In this document: positions 43,372 to 51,726 of the stretch, in pieces
How the letters are laid out: the number at the start of each line of letters is the position of its first letter
Position numbering within the stretch: position 1 is the first letter of the stretch
Assembly: GCA_963699055.1 (NCBI GenBank)
Contig: CAVOTA010000001.1
Coordinates: forward strand, 496,001 to 560,000
Source of the DNA: Bog-756 sp963699055
GTDB lineage: Bacteria; Actinomycetota; Acidimicrobiia; Acidimicrobiales; RAAP-2
Direction: 5' to 3'
Length of the DNA stretch: 64,000 nucleotides
Notes under the pieces: model-generated
Database searches by the model: none
What the model was told of the DNA's origin: nothing
What the model saw: only the letters and a program-made list of their open reading frames with translations
Program-made: the position numbers and the translations under genes

Positions 43372-45579
43372 TCAGCCCAGATTGTTCACGCACGTGTCGC
43401 CGTCGTTGTCACTGTCCGTGCCGTCGGGACACGTGGTACCCGACCAGGTGACGGAGCTGAGGACGGCGAACGCCAGATTGGCACCGGCCAGATCGGTGCC
43501 AGTCATGTTCGCGTATCCCAGGTCGGCTGATTCAAGGTCACCATCGGAAAGGTCCGCACCGGACAGGTCAGCTCGGCCGAGGTACGCGGCCTCCATGTCG
43601 GCGCCTGACAGGTCGGCCGCCGACAAGTCCGCCGAGCCCAAGTCGACTCCCGAGAGTTCGAGATCCGCCAGATCCTGACCGGACAGGTCCGCGCCGACCA
43701 ACGAGACGCCGGGTCCGAGAAGATACCCGCCGACCAGTTCCCAATTCGAAGGCAGCGCGCTCGGCGTGCCGGTGATTCCCCCCGAGAACACGCCGTCCAG
43801 GTTCGCGCCCGACAGGTCGGCATCGTCGAGGTTGGCGTCAGCGAGGCCGGCCTGGGACAGGTCCGCCGCGACGAGGTCCGCCCCGGTCAGATCGGCACCG
43901 GTCATTCCGACCCGGTCCAGATCGGAGCCCATCAGGTCGGCACCGGACAGGTTCGCGTCGTTCATGAGCGTGGCGGTCATGTCGACGCCGGACAGGTCCG
44001 CACCGGACAGATCTGCGTCGTCCCCGACCAGGTAGCCGTCGAGGAGGAGCCATCTGTTCGGAAGGGCACTCGGGGTGCCGATGATCCCTCCCGAGGAGAC
44101 GCCACCAAGGTATGAGTCGGAAAGATCGGCACCGGACAGGTCGGCTCCGGTGACGACGGTGTCGTCCAGCGTGGCTCCCGACAGATCGGCTCCCGACAGA
44201 TCGGCGTCCGACAGATCTGCGTCGGCGACACCCGCACCGGACAGGTCGGAACCCATCAGGTTGGCGCCCGACAGATCGACGCCGAAGAGATCGGCACCGG
44301 AGAACTCGACATCGGGCAGTGACGCTCCGGGACCCAGGAGGTAGCCGTCGACGATCGTCCACTGGACGGGCAGGGTGGCGGGGGTCCCGGTGATCCCACC
44401 CGAGGAGACACCGGCCAGATCGGCACCGGAGAGCGTCGCTCGATCCAGATCAACTCCGGACAGGTCGATGCCGGACAAGTCGGCGCCGGACAGGTTCGCA
44501 CCGTCCAGGTCGGCGCCAGGTCCGACGAGGTATCCGTCGACGAGCTCCCACTCCGCGGGCAGCGCAGCTGGCGTCCCGGTGATTCCGCCCGAGGACACGG
44601 CGGAGAGGTCGGCCCCGGACAGATCCGTGCCGGACACGTCCGCCCCCAGGAGGTTCGCGCCGGTCACGTCCGCCCCCGAGACATTCGCGCCGGCGAGATC
44701 CGCACCCCACAGGTCGGCGCCGGCGAGATCGGCGTCTGCGAGATCGGCGTCCGCGATGTCGGCTCCGAACAGGTCGGCGCCCGGCCCGGTGAAATAGCCG
44801 TCGACGATCTCCCAGCCGGCCGGCAGGGCGGCTGGCACGCCGAGCAGGCCGCCTGACGCTGTGCCGTCCAGGCTGGCGCCGGTGAGGTCGGCATCCGAAA
44901 CGTCGGCGTCCGTGAGGCGAGCGTCGGTCAGGTCGGCCCCGGAAAGAGTGGCTCCTGACAGGTTCGCGCCAGTCAAGGTTGCACCGTAGACGTCGGCTGA
45001 GGAGAGATTCGCACCAGCCAGATCGGCACCGGTCAGATTGGCCTGGTAGAGATCAGCCGCGGACAGATCGGCGCCGGCCAACTGACAATCGACCAGGTAC
45101 GCACCGGGGGAATCGTCGGCGCAGTCAGTACCTCCTGCTCCTGTTGCGACCGTTACCCGGACCGGCCTCGCCTTGACGGTGGTGATTCCGGTGACGGTGA
45201 GATCGAACGTGTACCTCGTAGCCCTGGTCCGACGATTCTCCGGGACGGTGATCTCCGCGTTGACGGTCCCGTTCGAGCACGGGATCCACGACGGCAATCC
45301 AGCGACCGACTCGGGCGACGAGAACTCACAGTTCGTGGCGTTCGCCACCACGGCGGAGAGTCTGACCGTGCCATCAGTCGTGCTCACCGAAGACGGTGTC
45401 GCCGCGAACTCGGAGACCGTGGTCTTCGGAGGCCGTGGTCTGGCGGACGCCGCGGACGCCGGCGTTCCGGACGTCCCAAGGCTGATGCAACTCGCGACCA
45501 GGACGACGACACCGAGGGCGCGCCACCACCTGACGAGCGCTGCATCCGGTGTCCCCTGGAACCTAGGGCGATGTCTCAC
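43372..45579 (-). CDS. secreted pentapeptide-repeat protein
   Basis: 735 residues from GTG 45579. An Arg-rich n-region, hydrophobic ALGVVVLVASCISL and ASA cleavage site form a signal peptide. An Ig-like beta domain follows (about 45-150), then some 500 residues of A(D/N)LSG-type pentapeptides that should form a right-handed quadrilateral beta-helix. Five inserts of about 28 residues (GGITGTPxALPxxWxLVDGY) interrupt the helix. The C-terminus is an Asp-rich, probably Ca-binding tail (DGTDSDNDGDTC). GTG 45579 is preferred because AGGGGG is 8 bases upstream and the signal peptide then has normal length; ATG 45666 is the outer alternative. Exported; function unknown. Confidence 0.85.
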   Translation of the reverse strand: MRHRPRFQGTPDAALVRWWRALGVVVLVASCISLGTSGTPASAASARPRPPKTTVSEFAATPSSVSTTDGTVRLSAVVANATNCEFSSPESVAGLPSWIPCSNGTVNAEITVPENRRTRATRYTFDLTVTGITTVKARPVRVTVATGAGGTDCADDSPGAYLVDCQLAGADLSAADLYQANLTGADLAGANLSSADVYGATLTGANLSGATLSGADLTDARLTDADVSDADLTGASLDGTASGGLLGVPAALPAGWEIVDGYFTGPGADLFGADIADADLADADLAGADLWGADLAGANVSGADVTGANLLGADVSGTDLSGADLSAVSSGGITGTPAALPAEWELVDGYLVGPGADLDGANLSGADLSGIDLSGVDLDRATLSGADLAGVSSGGITGTPATLPVQWTIVDGYLLGPGASLPDVEFSGADLFGVDLSGANLMGSDLSGAGVADADLSDADLSGADLSGATLDDTVVTGADLSGADLSDSYLGGVSSGGIIGTPSALPNRWLLLDGYLVGDDADLSGADLSGVDMTATLMNDANLSGADLMGSDLDRVGMTGADLTGADLVAADLSQAGLADANLDDADLSGANLDGVFSGGITGTPSALPSNWELVGGYLLGPGVSLVGADLSGQDLADLELSGVDLGSADLSAADLSGADMEAAYLGRADLSGADLSDGDLESADLGYANMTGTDLAGANLAFAVLSSVTWSGTTCPDGTDSDNDGDTCVNNLG
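43727..44850 (-). repeat. five copies of an approximately 28-codon insert within the pentapeptide gene
   Basis: Copies lie near 44787-44850, 44528-44590, 44339-44400, 44026-44090 and 43727-43790. Each encodes a variant of SSGGITGTPxxLPxxW followed by VDGYLxGPGADL. The spacing varies from about 190 to 310 bases because the number of pentapeptides between copies differs, indicating duplication of helix-plus-insert modules. Confidence 0.75.
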
Positions 45580-45854
45580 ACACGCCACCCCCTGTCGTCG
45601 GAATCGCTCGAACCGCGATGACCCCCGGAAGTCTGCCACCCATCCGGCGGATGCGTGCCGGCTCACATGACATCGTCATCCCACGCTCGGGAGCTCGGGA
45701 GCTCGGGCGCTCGATGGCGACCGGTCTGCTCGAGGAGGGTGTCGCACCGCCGCGGGCCCGATCGCCGGCTCGGGGTCGCTCATCGACGGTGGCCGATCGA
45801 CGACAGTGGGCAAGAGCGCACCGCTTGTGCAGTGCCGATCCGTCCGTCGAACCG

Positions 45855-47180
45855 TCACGACGACAGTGTCAGCGTCAAGGTCACGGTCGGCGTGACCACG
45901 GGACCTCCGGCATATCCCGGACGTGAGTCCCTGGCCTCGACGACCACGGTGTAGCTGCCCGGCACGTCCCTCGCCTTCGGAGTGCCGGAGATGGTGCCGT
46001 CGGACGCCAGCTTGATACCCGCCGGAAGCGACCCGCTCGTGCGCTTGAACGTGTAGGGCGGGACTCCGTCGGCGGCCTGGAGCAGCGTGTTGTAGGCGGT
46101 ACCGACGGTGGCATCGGGAAGGGACGTGGTGGTGATCGCGAACGGGAACGCGGTCACCCTCCCGATTGCGGTCGGAATCCCGTCGTACGGCGGCGAGTCC
46201 GTGTACCACATCGCCCCGTCGGGCCCGGCGGTGATGGGTCCCGGGTAGTAGATGCTGCGGTTGGTCCGGCTCTGGATCATGAAGGTGGTGATCGTCCCCG
46301 AGGTGGTGATGCGACCGATCAGCCCTTCGTGTGGCCAGCCAGTGCCCCCGTGGAACGTGTACCAGATCCCCGCCGTGAACCACAGGGCACCGTCGGGTCC
46401 CGGCGTGATGTCCACCGGTGCATTGAACTCCGGATAGGTGGTGACGGTTCCCGCCGTGGTGATCCTCCCGATGGAACCGTTGTTGGTGTACCACAGGGCG
46501 CCGTCGGGACCGCTCACGATCGAATCGGGATTCTGGATGCCGGGATCGGTGAAGGTGGTCACCACGCCCGAGGTGGTGATCCGTCCGATGGAGTTGCCGC
46601 TGGTGCCGTCGGGTCGGTTCGTGAACCACAGCGATCCGTCGGGACCGCTGGTGATCGAATCCGGGTCCTGGATTCCCGGATCAGCGAAGGAACTGACCAC
46701 CCCCGAAGTGGTGATCCGTCCGATGGAGTTGCAGTTCGTGAACCACAGGGCACCGTCGGGACCGGTGGTGATCGCACCCGCACAGTGGATGCTCGGATCC
46801 GTGAAGCTCGAGATCACGCCCGAGGTGGTGATCCGGTCGACCGAGTCGAAGTTGGTGAACCACAGGGCACCGTCGGGCCCGGCGGTGATCCCCGTCGGGC
46901 GGTCGATACTCGGATCCGTGTAGAAGTTGGTCACGACGCCTGCAGTCGTCATCCTCCCGATGGAGTCGGTCCAGGTGTCGGTGAACCACAGGGCGCCGTC
47001 GGGCCCGGCGGTGATGCCACCCGGCGAGAACACCCCCGGATTCGTGAAGGCGGTGATCTCGCCGTCCGCCCGAGCTGGCGACGCGGTCCCCACGGTTGCC
47101 ACGACTGCCGTCAATGACAAGACGACGGCGGCGATCGCCGTCCGTCCCGTCCGTCGCGGCCGGCTCGAGACGTCGTGCAT
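45855..47180 (-). CDS. secreted seven-bladed beta-propeller (streptogramin-lyase-like) with C-terminal Ig-like domain
   Basis: 441 residues. A signal peptide (RRTGRTAIAAVVLSLTAVV then SPARA) is followed by seven repeats of the type GITAGPDGALWFT...IGRITTSGVV. Those are the blades of the Vgb/NHL-like propeller. The C-terminal 85 residues form a putative Ig domain (LPDATVGTAYNTLLQAADG ... GTISGTPKA). In streptogramin lyases the blade position after WFT is Glu; here it is Asp, Asn or Ala, and the catalytic His/Glu set is not evident. An antibiotic-lyase role is therefore unlikely. GGAGG lies six bases before ATG 47180. Probably an exported binding protein. Confidence 0.83.
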   Translation of the reverse strand: MHDVSSRPRRTGRTAIAAVVLSLTAVVATVGTASPARADGEITAFTNPGVFSPGGITAGPDGALWFTDTWTDSIGRMTTAGVVTNFYTDPSIDRPTGITAGPDGALWFTNFDSVDRITTSGVISSFTDPSIHCAGAITTGPDGALWFTNCNSIGRITTSGVVSSFADPGIQDPDSITSGPDGSLWFTNRPDGTSGNSIGRITTSGVVTTFTDPGIQNPDSIVSGPDGALWYTNNGSIGRITTAGTVTTYPEFNAPVDITPGPDGALWFTAGIWYTFHGGTGWPHEGLIGRITTSGTITTFMIQSRTNRSIYYPGPITAGPDGAMWYTDSPPYDGIPTAIGRVTAFPFAITTTSLPDATVGTAYNTLLQAADGVPPYTFKRTSGSLPAGIKLASDGTISGTPKARDVPGSYTVVVEARDSRPGYAGGPVVTPTVTLTLTLSS

Positions 47181-47660
47181 CGTCCACCTCCGATGGCCGC
47201 CTCCCGGTACCCCTGGAGCGCGTACCGTCCAGATGCTGCCACACGGTGGACACCGACGCTCCGTCCCCGTGGGTGCCCACGTGCGAAGGACGTCATTCCC
47301 CGATGGCCCGGTGCCGGTGCCGGTTCGGCACGGGTGGCCAGCAGTCGGTGGGCGGTGAACGGTCCGAGAGGCGGCAGGAGTGCAGCTGGGGCCACCGAGG
47401 TGGATCCAGCAGGTACTCCACCGACGACGCCGTGTCGCCGCACAGCACGCGGATCCAGCCGTCGGGGGACGGCATCGCCGTTCGGGATGCTTCGCGTCCC
47501 GAGACCTCCCCGCCATCCGCTGAACGTCCGCAGTGGCCGTGCCAGTTCCGTCGTCAGGCTGGAGTTCGGCTCGGTCGGTGTCGATCGGCAGGACCCCGTC
47601 CGATGGTTGCCAGCCACCCGGGATCGGTCCGGCGAGCTCTCGGCGGCCAGACGGTCCCAC
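47181..47660. other. gene-poor stretch
   Basis: About 480 bases between the propeller gene start and the phosphotransferase pseudogene. Open frames are present in several phases but none has a domain or start signal that I can support. Confidence 0.35.
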
Positions 47661-48476
47661 CTGAACGCCGGAACCGAAGCTGCCGCGAGGACCGCCCGAC
47701 GGCTCGGGCCGGAGCTCGATGACCCCTGCCTCATCCAGGAGACGAACAACTCGGTGGTCTGACGTCGTCCCCACCCGATCGGCGCCAAGGTCGGGACGCA
47801 GACCCACGGCTCGTCCACGTTGCTCCACGAGCATCGGGTCGCCTCGGCGCTGGTCGCTGCGGGCGCACCGGTCGCGGCCCCATGGCAGGACGTCGGACTG
47901 CTCACGGATCCCGAATCGGGCTTCGTCGTCTCGCTGTGGAACCGGTACGAATCGGAAGCGGCCCCTGTGCCCGAAGCGGCTCGTGTCGCCGGCACTCGCC
48001 GCGATCTGCATCGCTCCATGGCACGGATCGCCGTCCCGCTGCCGAGCGTCCGGGCCGCCGTTGGACCTGCGGAGCTCGTGGCCTCCAGGGATGAACCGCT
48101 GGCGGCTCCTGCCCCCGACGACGGGGTGCTCCTGCGACGGAGCCGCGCCGAGCTGACCCACCGGCTCGACGACAGGACCCACCCCGAGCAGCCGCTCCAC
48201 GGTGAGCCTCACGCAGGCAACTGCGTGCGCACTCGGGACGGGATCCGGTGGATCGGCATCGAGGGCGCGTGCGGAGGCCCGTTCGGGTGGGACCTGGCCT
48301 TCGTGAGCCACGAGACCCGTGCGGAGTTCGGGGGCATCGATCGATCCCCGCTGGACCTGCTGCTGTCCCTCGGAATCGCCTGTGGCGCCACCTGGTGCCG
48401 GGTCCGGGCTCGGTTCCCCGGGATGCGGCGGCACGGTGAACACCACCTGTCCCCGTTCCGCTCCACACTGTCCTGA
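47661..48476 (+). pseudogene. aminoglycoside-phosphotransferase-family pseudogene (nonsense mutation)
   Basis: Reading one frame through a TGA gives a near-complete APH-family protein. The N-terminal lobe is ETNNSVV-stop-RRPHPIGAKVGT, the linker is SGFVVSLWNRYE and the catalytic loop is LHGEPHAGN. The metal loop reads WIGIEGACGGPFGWDLAF. Relatives have Trp after NNSVV, so TGA at 47760-47762 is most simply a TGG-to-TGA change. The metal-binding Asp of the usual WIDFE is also Gly, and no start codon lies near the N-terminus. Three separate defects make a dead gene the best reading. Confidence 0.72.
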
Positions 48477-48898
48477 TCGCGGAGCCCCGCCACTCGGTGC
48501 CAGGACCCGGGGCGGTCGAGGCCACGGCGGCAGATCGCCGGGGCAGGTAGCGCCGTCGCCGTCGTTGCCCACGTCGTCGGGGACTCGGTCCCATCGGCCG
48601 AACGCTCACCCGTGCTCGACGGACCGGCCCACTGCGTCGGAGCGCGACTGCCGCCACCTCGGCCTGTCGATTGGTGGATCGGATGCGTCGGGCGCCGATG
48701 GCGCCGTCGCACGTCCGTCCGGGTACTCGTGGTCACCACGGACGGATGACGGACGATGGCCCCCGTTCCGCTACGGGACGGCCGGCCTGTTCCGCGTGGT
48801 CCGGTCGGCGATGGTGCCGCGATCGATCGACAGTGGGTCAGGTGATCGCGGTCCACGCGCCGGCGTGACACCGGACCGTCACAGCCCGGACGGAGGAC
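48477..48898. other. gene-poor stretch at the right edge of the low-GC island
   Basis: About 420 bases with no supportable gene, RNA or hairpin. Beyond it the dense catabolic gene organisation resumes. Confidence 0.35.
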
Positions 48899-49630
48899 TC
48901 ACCGCCCGCCCGCCCGATCGATCACCCGGCAGGTGGCCAGTGCGTCCGCGGCCGCCGATCGGGCGGCCTCCGCCGCGTCACGGCCGAGGCGCTCGAGCTT
49001 GGGTCCGAGGTCCGGTTCGTCCTCGAGGAGGCGCACGACCGCATCCACGTCGACGTCCCCGTCGGCACCGGTCAGGGCGACGATCCTCGGGTCGAGCAAC
49101 CGGTCGACCCAGCGGTCGCTGATGCACCGGTGGACCGACCACGGGCGGCCCCGGGCCTCGCAGGCGGCGGCGACGGCCGACGACTCCATGTCCACACCGG
49201 TGAATCCCTGGGTGGCCAGCGCGGCACTGAGGCCGTCGTCGAACTCGACCCCTTCGGTGGTGACGATCCCGCCGGAGGTCGGCACGTCGCCCGGAGGGGT
49301 GTGGTGGAACCGGGCCCCGTTGGCATGGTCGACCACCACCGCCGGCCGCAGGACGGTCCCGACGGGGACGTCGGGGTCGAGTCCACCGCAGATGCCCACG
49401 ACCATGACATGGTCCACCGTCCGGTCACCGGGACCGGACCGATGCAGCACCCGGTCGGTCGCCTCACGGGCGCGGGCCGGTCCCATGCCGCACCGGACGG
49501 CGGTGACCGTCGATCGCCCGACCAGACCTGTCCAGGAGCCACCGCCGTCGCCGGACGGCTCGAGACCGAAGGCCGCCACCACGGCCTCCAGCTCGAGCGG
49601 CATCGGGGCGAGGACGACGACGTCGGGCAC
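48899..49630 (-). CDS. nucleoside phosphorylase/nucleosidase family protein (MTAN-like)
   Basis: 243 residues, PNP/UDP superfamily. GICGGLDPDVPVGTV is the phosphate/ribose-binding region, VDMESSAVAAACEARG is the hallmark Met-Glu segment that binds ribose, and RCISDRW carries the purine-contacting Asp. Relatives include methylthioadenosine/S-adenosylhomocysteine nucleosidase, futalosine hydrolase and hopanoid-associated HpnG; the branch cannot be settled by eye. The start is GTG 49630. It begins 19 bases after the class III CoA-transferase stop and is the last gene of that operon. Confidence 0.83.
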   Translation of the reverse strand: MPDVVVLAPMPLELEAVVAAFGLEPSGDGGGSWTGLVGRSTVTAVRCGMGPARAREATDRVLHRSGPGDRTVDHVMVVGICGGLDPDVPVGTVLRPAVVVDHANGARFHHTPPGDVPTSGGIVTTEGVEFDDGLSAALATQGFTGVDMESSAVAAACEARGRPWSVHRCISDRWVDRLLDPRIVALTGADGDVDVDAVVRLLEDEPDLGPKLERLGRDAAEAARSAAADALATCRVIDRAGGR

Positions 49631-49649
49631 GGGCGAGGATCGTCCCTGC

Positions 49650-50903
49650 TCAGATCAGCCCGTCGGCCCGGCACCGGTCGAGCTCGTCCGCCGACAGCCC
49701 GACCAGCTCCCGCCACACCTCGTCGTTGTGCTCGCCGAGCAGCGGGGCGGGGCGGGGGGCGGCAGGGATGTGGCCGTCCAGACGGGGGACCGGCGCCTGC
49801 TGCAGGTGCGGTCCGGCCACCGGGTCGTCCACCGTGACCAGGTCGCCGCGGGCGGCCACGTGGGCATCGGCCAGGATGTCCACCGCCGTGTACGCGGTGG
49901 CCACGGGCACCTCGTGGGCGATGCACGCCGCCTCGACCTCGGCTGCCGTGCGGCCCGACGTCCACGCCGCCACCAGGTCGTTGATCTCGTCGGAGCGGGC
50001 CGATCGCTGGGCCAGCGTGGCCCACTCGGGGTCGTCGGCCAACCCGGGCCGGCCCATGGCCGCGCACAGGCGGCGGAAGTTGGTGTCCGACCCGGCCACC
50101 ACGCAGACGTAGGTGCCGTCGGCCGTCGGGTAGTTGTCGAGCGGGGCCGAGTTGGCCATGCGGTTCCCCTCGCGGCCCCGGGTGATCCCCAGCCGGTCCT
50201 GGGCCGCCACCGTCCACTCCAGGATGCGGAGGATCGACTCGGTGAGGGTGGCGTCCACCACGCCTCCCCGTCCGGTGCCTCCGGGTCCGTCCCGCCGGTA
50301 CAGGTCGGCGGCTACCGCCGTGGCGGCGAACGTCCCGGTCAGGTAGTCCGACACGGACAGCCCGGGCCGGACCGGCGGGCGGTCCGGGTAGCCGGTCAGG
50401 TGGAGCAGTCCGCCGTAGGCGATGCCCATGCGATCGAGACCGGTCCGCCCCGAGGAGGGACCGTCCTGGCCGAACACGCTGATGCGTGCCCACACCAGGC
50501 GGGGATCGCAGTCGTCGGGGCCGATGCCCCAGCGCTCCATGGCCCCGGGCCGGAAGTTTTCGCAGACGACGTCGGCCGTGGAGGCCAGGCGCCGGAACAG
50601 GTCCTGGCCTGCCGGTCGCCGGAGGTCGAGGGTGACCCCGCGGCGACCGCGACCCTCCACCGCCCACCACATGGAGTACCCGGGGCCGTCGTCCCCGGTC
50701 GGGGCGAACGGTCCGATCGTGCGCATGAAGTCGCCCCCGTGCGGGTCCTCGACCTTGATCACGTCGGCACCCATGTCGCCGAGGAGCCCGGCGCAGAACG
50801 GGGCACTGATGCGGGTGCCGACGTCGATCACCCGGATGCCGGCGAGCGGGGGTCGGTCGGGCCCGTCGGACCGGCGTCCGTCGCCGGGGTGCCCGTCAGT
50901 CAC
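49650..50903 (-). CDS. class III CoA-transferase (CaiB/BaiF family)
   Basis: 417 residues. It begins with PLAGIRVIDVGTRISAPF and continues AGLLGDMGADVIKVED. Other landmarks are NFRPGAMERWGIG and the catalytic-Asp region ARISVFGQDGPSSGRTG...DRMGIAYGG; the C-terminus is typical of the family. It moves CoA from one acyl-CoA to another acid. Its start overlaps the hydratase stop by 8 bases, so it is translated from the same transcript as the hydratase and dehydrogenase. Confidence 0.9.
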   Translation of the reverse strand: MTDGHPGDGRRSDGPDRPPLAGIRVIDVGTRISAPFCAGLLGDMGADVIKVEDPHGGDFMRTIGPFAPTGDDGPGYSMWWAVEGRGRRGVTLDLRRPAGQDLFRRLASTADVVCENFRPGAMERWGIGPDDCDPRLVWARISVFGQDGPSSGRTGLDRMGIAYGGLLHLTGYPDRPPVRPGLSVSDYLTGTFAATAVAADLYRRDGPGGTGRGGVVDATLTESILRILEWTVAAQDRLGITRGREGNRMANSAPLDNYPTADGTYVCVVAGSDTNFRRLCAAMGRPGLADDPEWATLAQRSARSDEINDLVAAWTSGRTAAEVEAACIAHEVPVATAYTAVDILADAHVAARGDLVTVDDPVAGPHLQQAPVPRLDGHIPAAPRPAPLLGEHNDEVWRELVGLSADELDRCRADGLI

Positions 50904-51726
50904 GGTGCTCGGCGAAGACCTCGGACATCGAGCGTTTCGCCTGGCGGGCGGCGAGGGCGGAGGTGGCCGTCTCGGTGTTGTGCATCCAGTGGTGGGCCAT
51001 GAAGTGGTACTTCCACGACGCCTCCTTGCCCATCAGGGTGGCGGTGTTGTTGAGGGAGTCCTTCACCACCTGGGCGGTCACCGGGGGGACGAGGGCGACA
51101 CGGTCGGCCAGCTCGTCGACCCGTGCCGTCAGTTGGTCCCTCGGGACCACCCGGTTGACGAGTCCGAGCCGCCACGCCTCCTGGGCGTCGAGGGTCTCGC
51201 CCGTCCACAGGAACTCCTTGGCCTTGCGGATGCCCAGCTCCCACGGCTCGACCAGCAGCTCGACGCCGGCCCCGGTCATGCGCAGGACCGGGTTCTGGAA
51301 GGTGGCGTCGTCGGCGGCCACGATGAGGTCGCACATGCAGGCCAGCATCAGCCCGGCGGCGACGCACGCGCCCTGCACGGCGGCGATGGTGGGCTTGCGG
51401 AAGTGGTAGATCCGCTGGCACCGCTCGACGTACATGACCTGCTCGTGGCGGAACTTGCCCTCGGGCGTGGCCCGCATGCGGCGCCATTCGTCGGGCTCGG
51501 TGTCACCCACCAACGCCTTGAGGTCGTGGCCGGACGAGAAGTGCTTCCCGTTGCCGGCGAGCACCACCACCCGCACCTCGTCGTCGGCGTCGGCCCGGTC
51601 GAAGCAGGCGTCGATGCCGTCGATGAGCGCGGTGTCCTGGGCGTTGGCCACCTGGGGCCGGTTCATGGTGATGGTGGCCACGTGTCCCCGCGTCCCGTAC
51701 AGCACCACCGGTTCATCCTCGGGCAC
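50896..51726 (-). CDS. enoyl-CoA hydratase/isomerase
   Basis: 276 residues. ITMNRPQVANAQ, FSSGHDLKALVG and QGACVAAGLMLACMCDLIVAADD are the crotonase landmarks. The C-terminal SLNNTATLMGKEASWKYHF tail parallels that of the hydratase at 18.3 kb, so the two are probably paralogues. GTG 51726 lies inside the last codons of the upstream dehydrogenase (14-base overlap). It is the middle gene of the operon ACAD-hydratase-CoA-transferase-nucleosidase. Confidence 0.88.
   Translation of the reverse strand: MPEDEPVVLYGTRGHVATITMNRPQVANAQDTALIDGIDACFDRADADDEVRVVVLAGNGKHFSSGHDLKALVGDTEPDEWRRMRATPEGKFRHEQVMYVERCQRIYHFRKPTIAAVQGACVAAGLMLACMCDLIVAADDATFQNPVLRMTGAGVELLVEPWELGIRKAKEFLWTGETLDAQEAWRLGLVNRVVPRDQLTARVDELADRVALVPPVTAQVVKDSLNNTATLMGKEASWKYHFMAHHWMHNTETATSALAARQAKRSMSEVFAEHRD

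Noticed and set aside
43727..44850. Regular DNA repeats suggestive of a CRISPR or tandem-repeat array
   Set aside because: The repeats are in frame, of unequal spacing and diverged at third codon positions; they encode pentapeptides and inserts.
45855..47180. Antibiotic-inactivating virginiamycin B lyase
   Set aside because: The catalytic Glu/His positions are not conserved and the protein is exported with an Ig-like domain.
47760..47762. Selenocysteine read-through at the in-frame TGA
   Set aside because: Homologous proteins have Trp there, no SECIS-like element is evident, and other active-site residues are also damaged.
45855..48572. A 905-codon frame starting far upstream of the propeller protein
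   Set aside because: The upstream half has no signal peptide or domain; the GGAGG site and signal peptide place the start at 47180.
39769..48898. Prophage or transposon
   Set aside because: No integrase, transposase, phage structural gene, tRNA target or terminal repeat could be identified.
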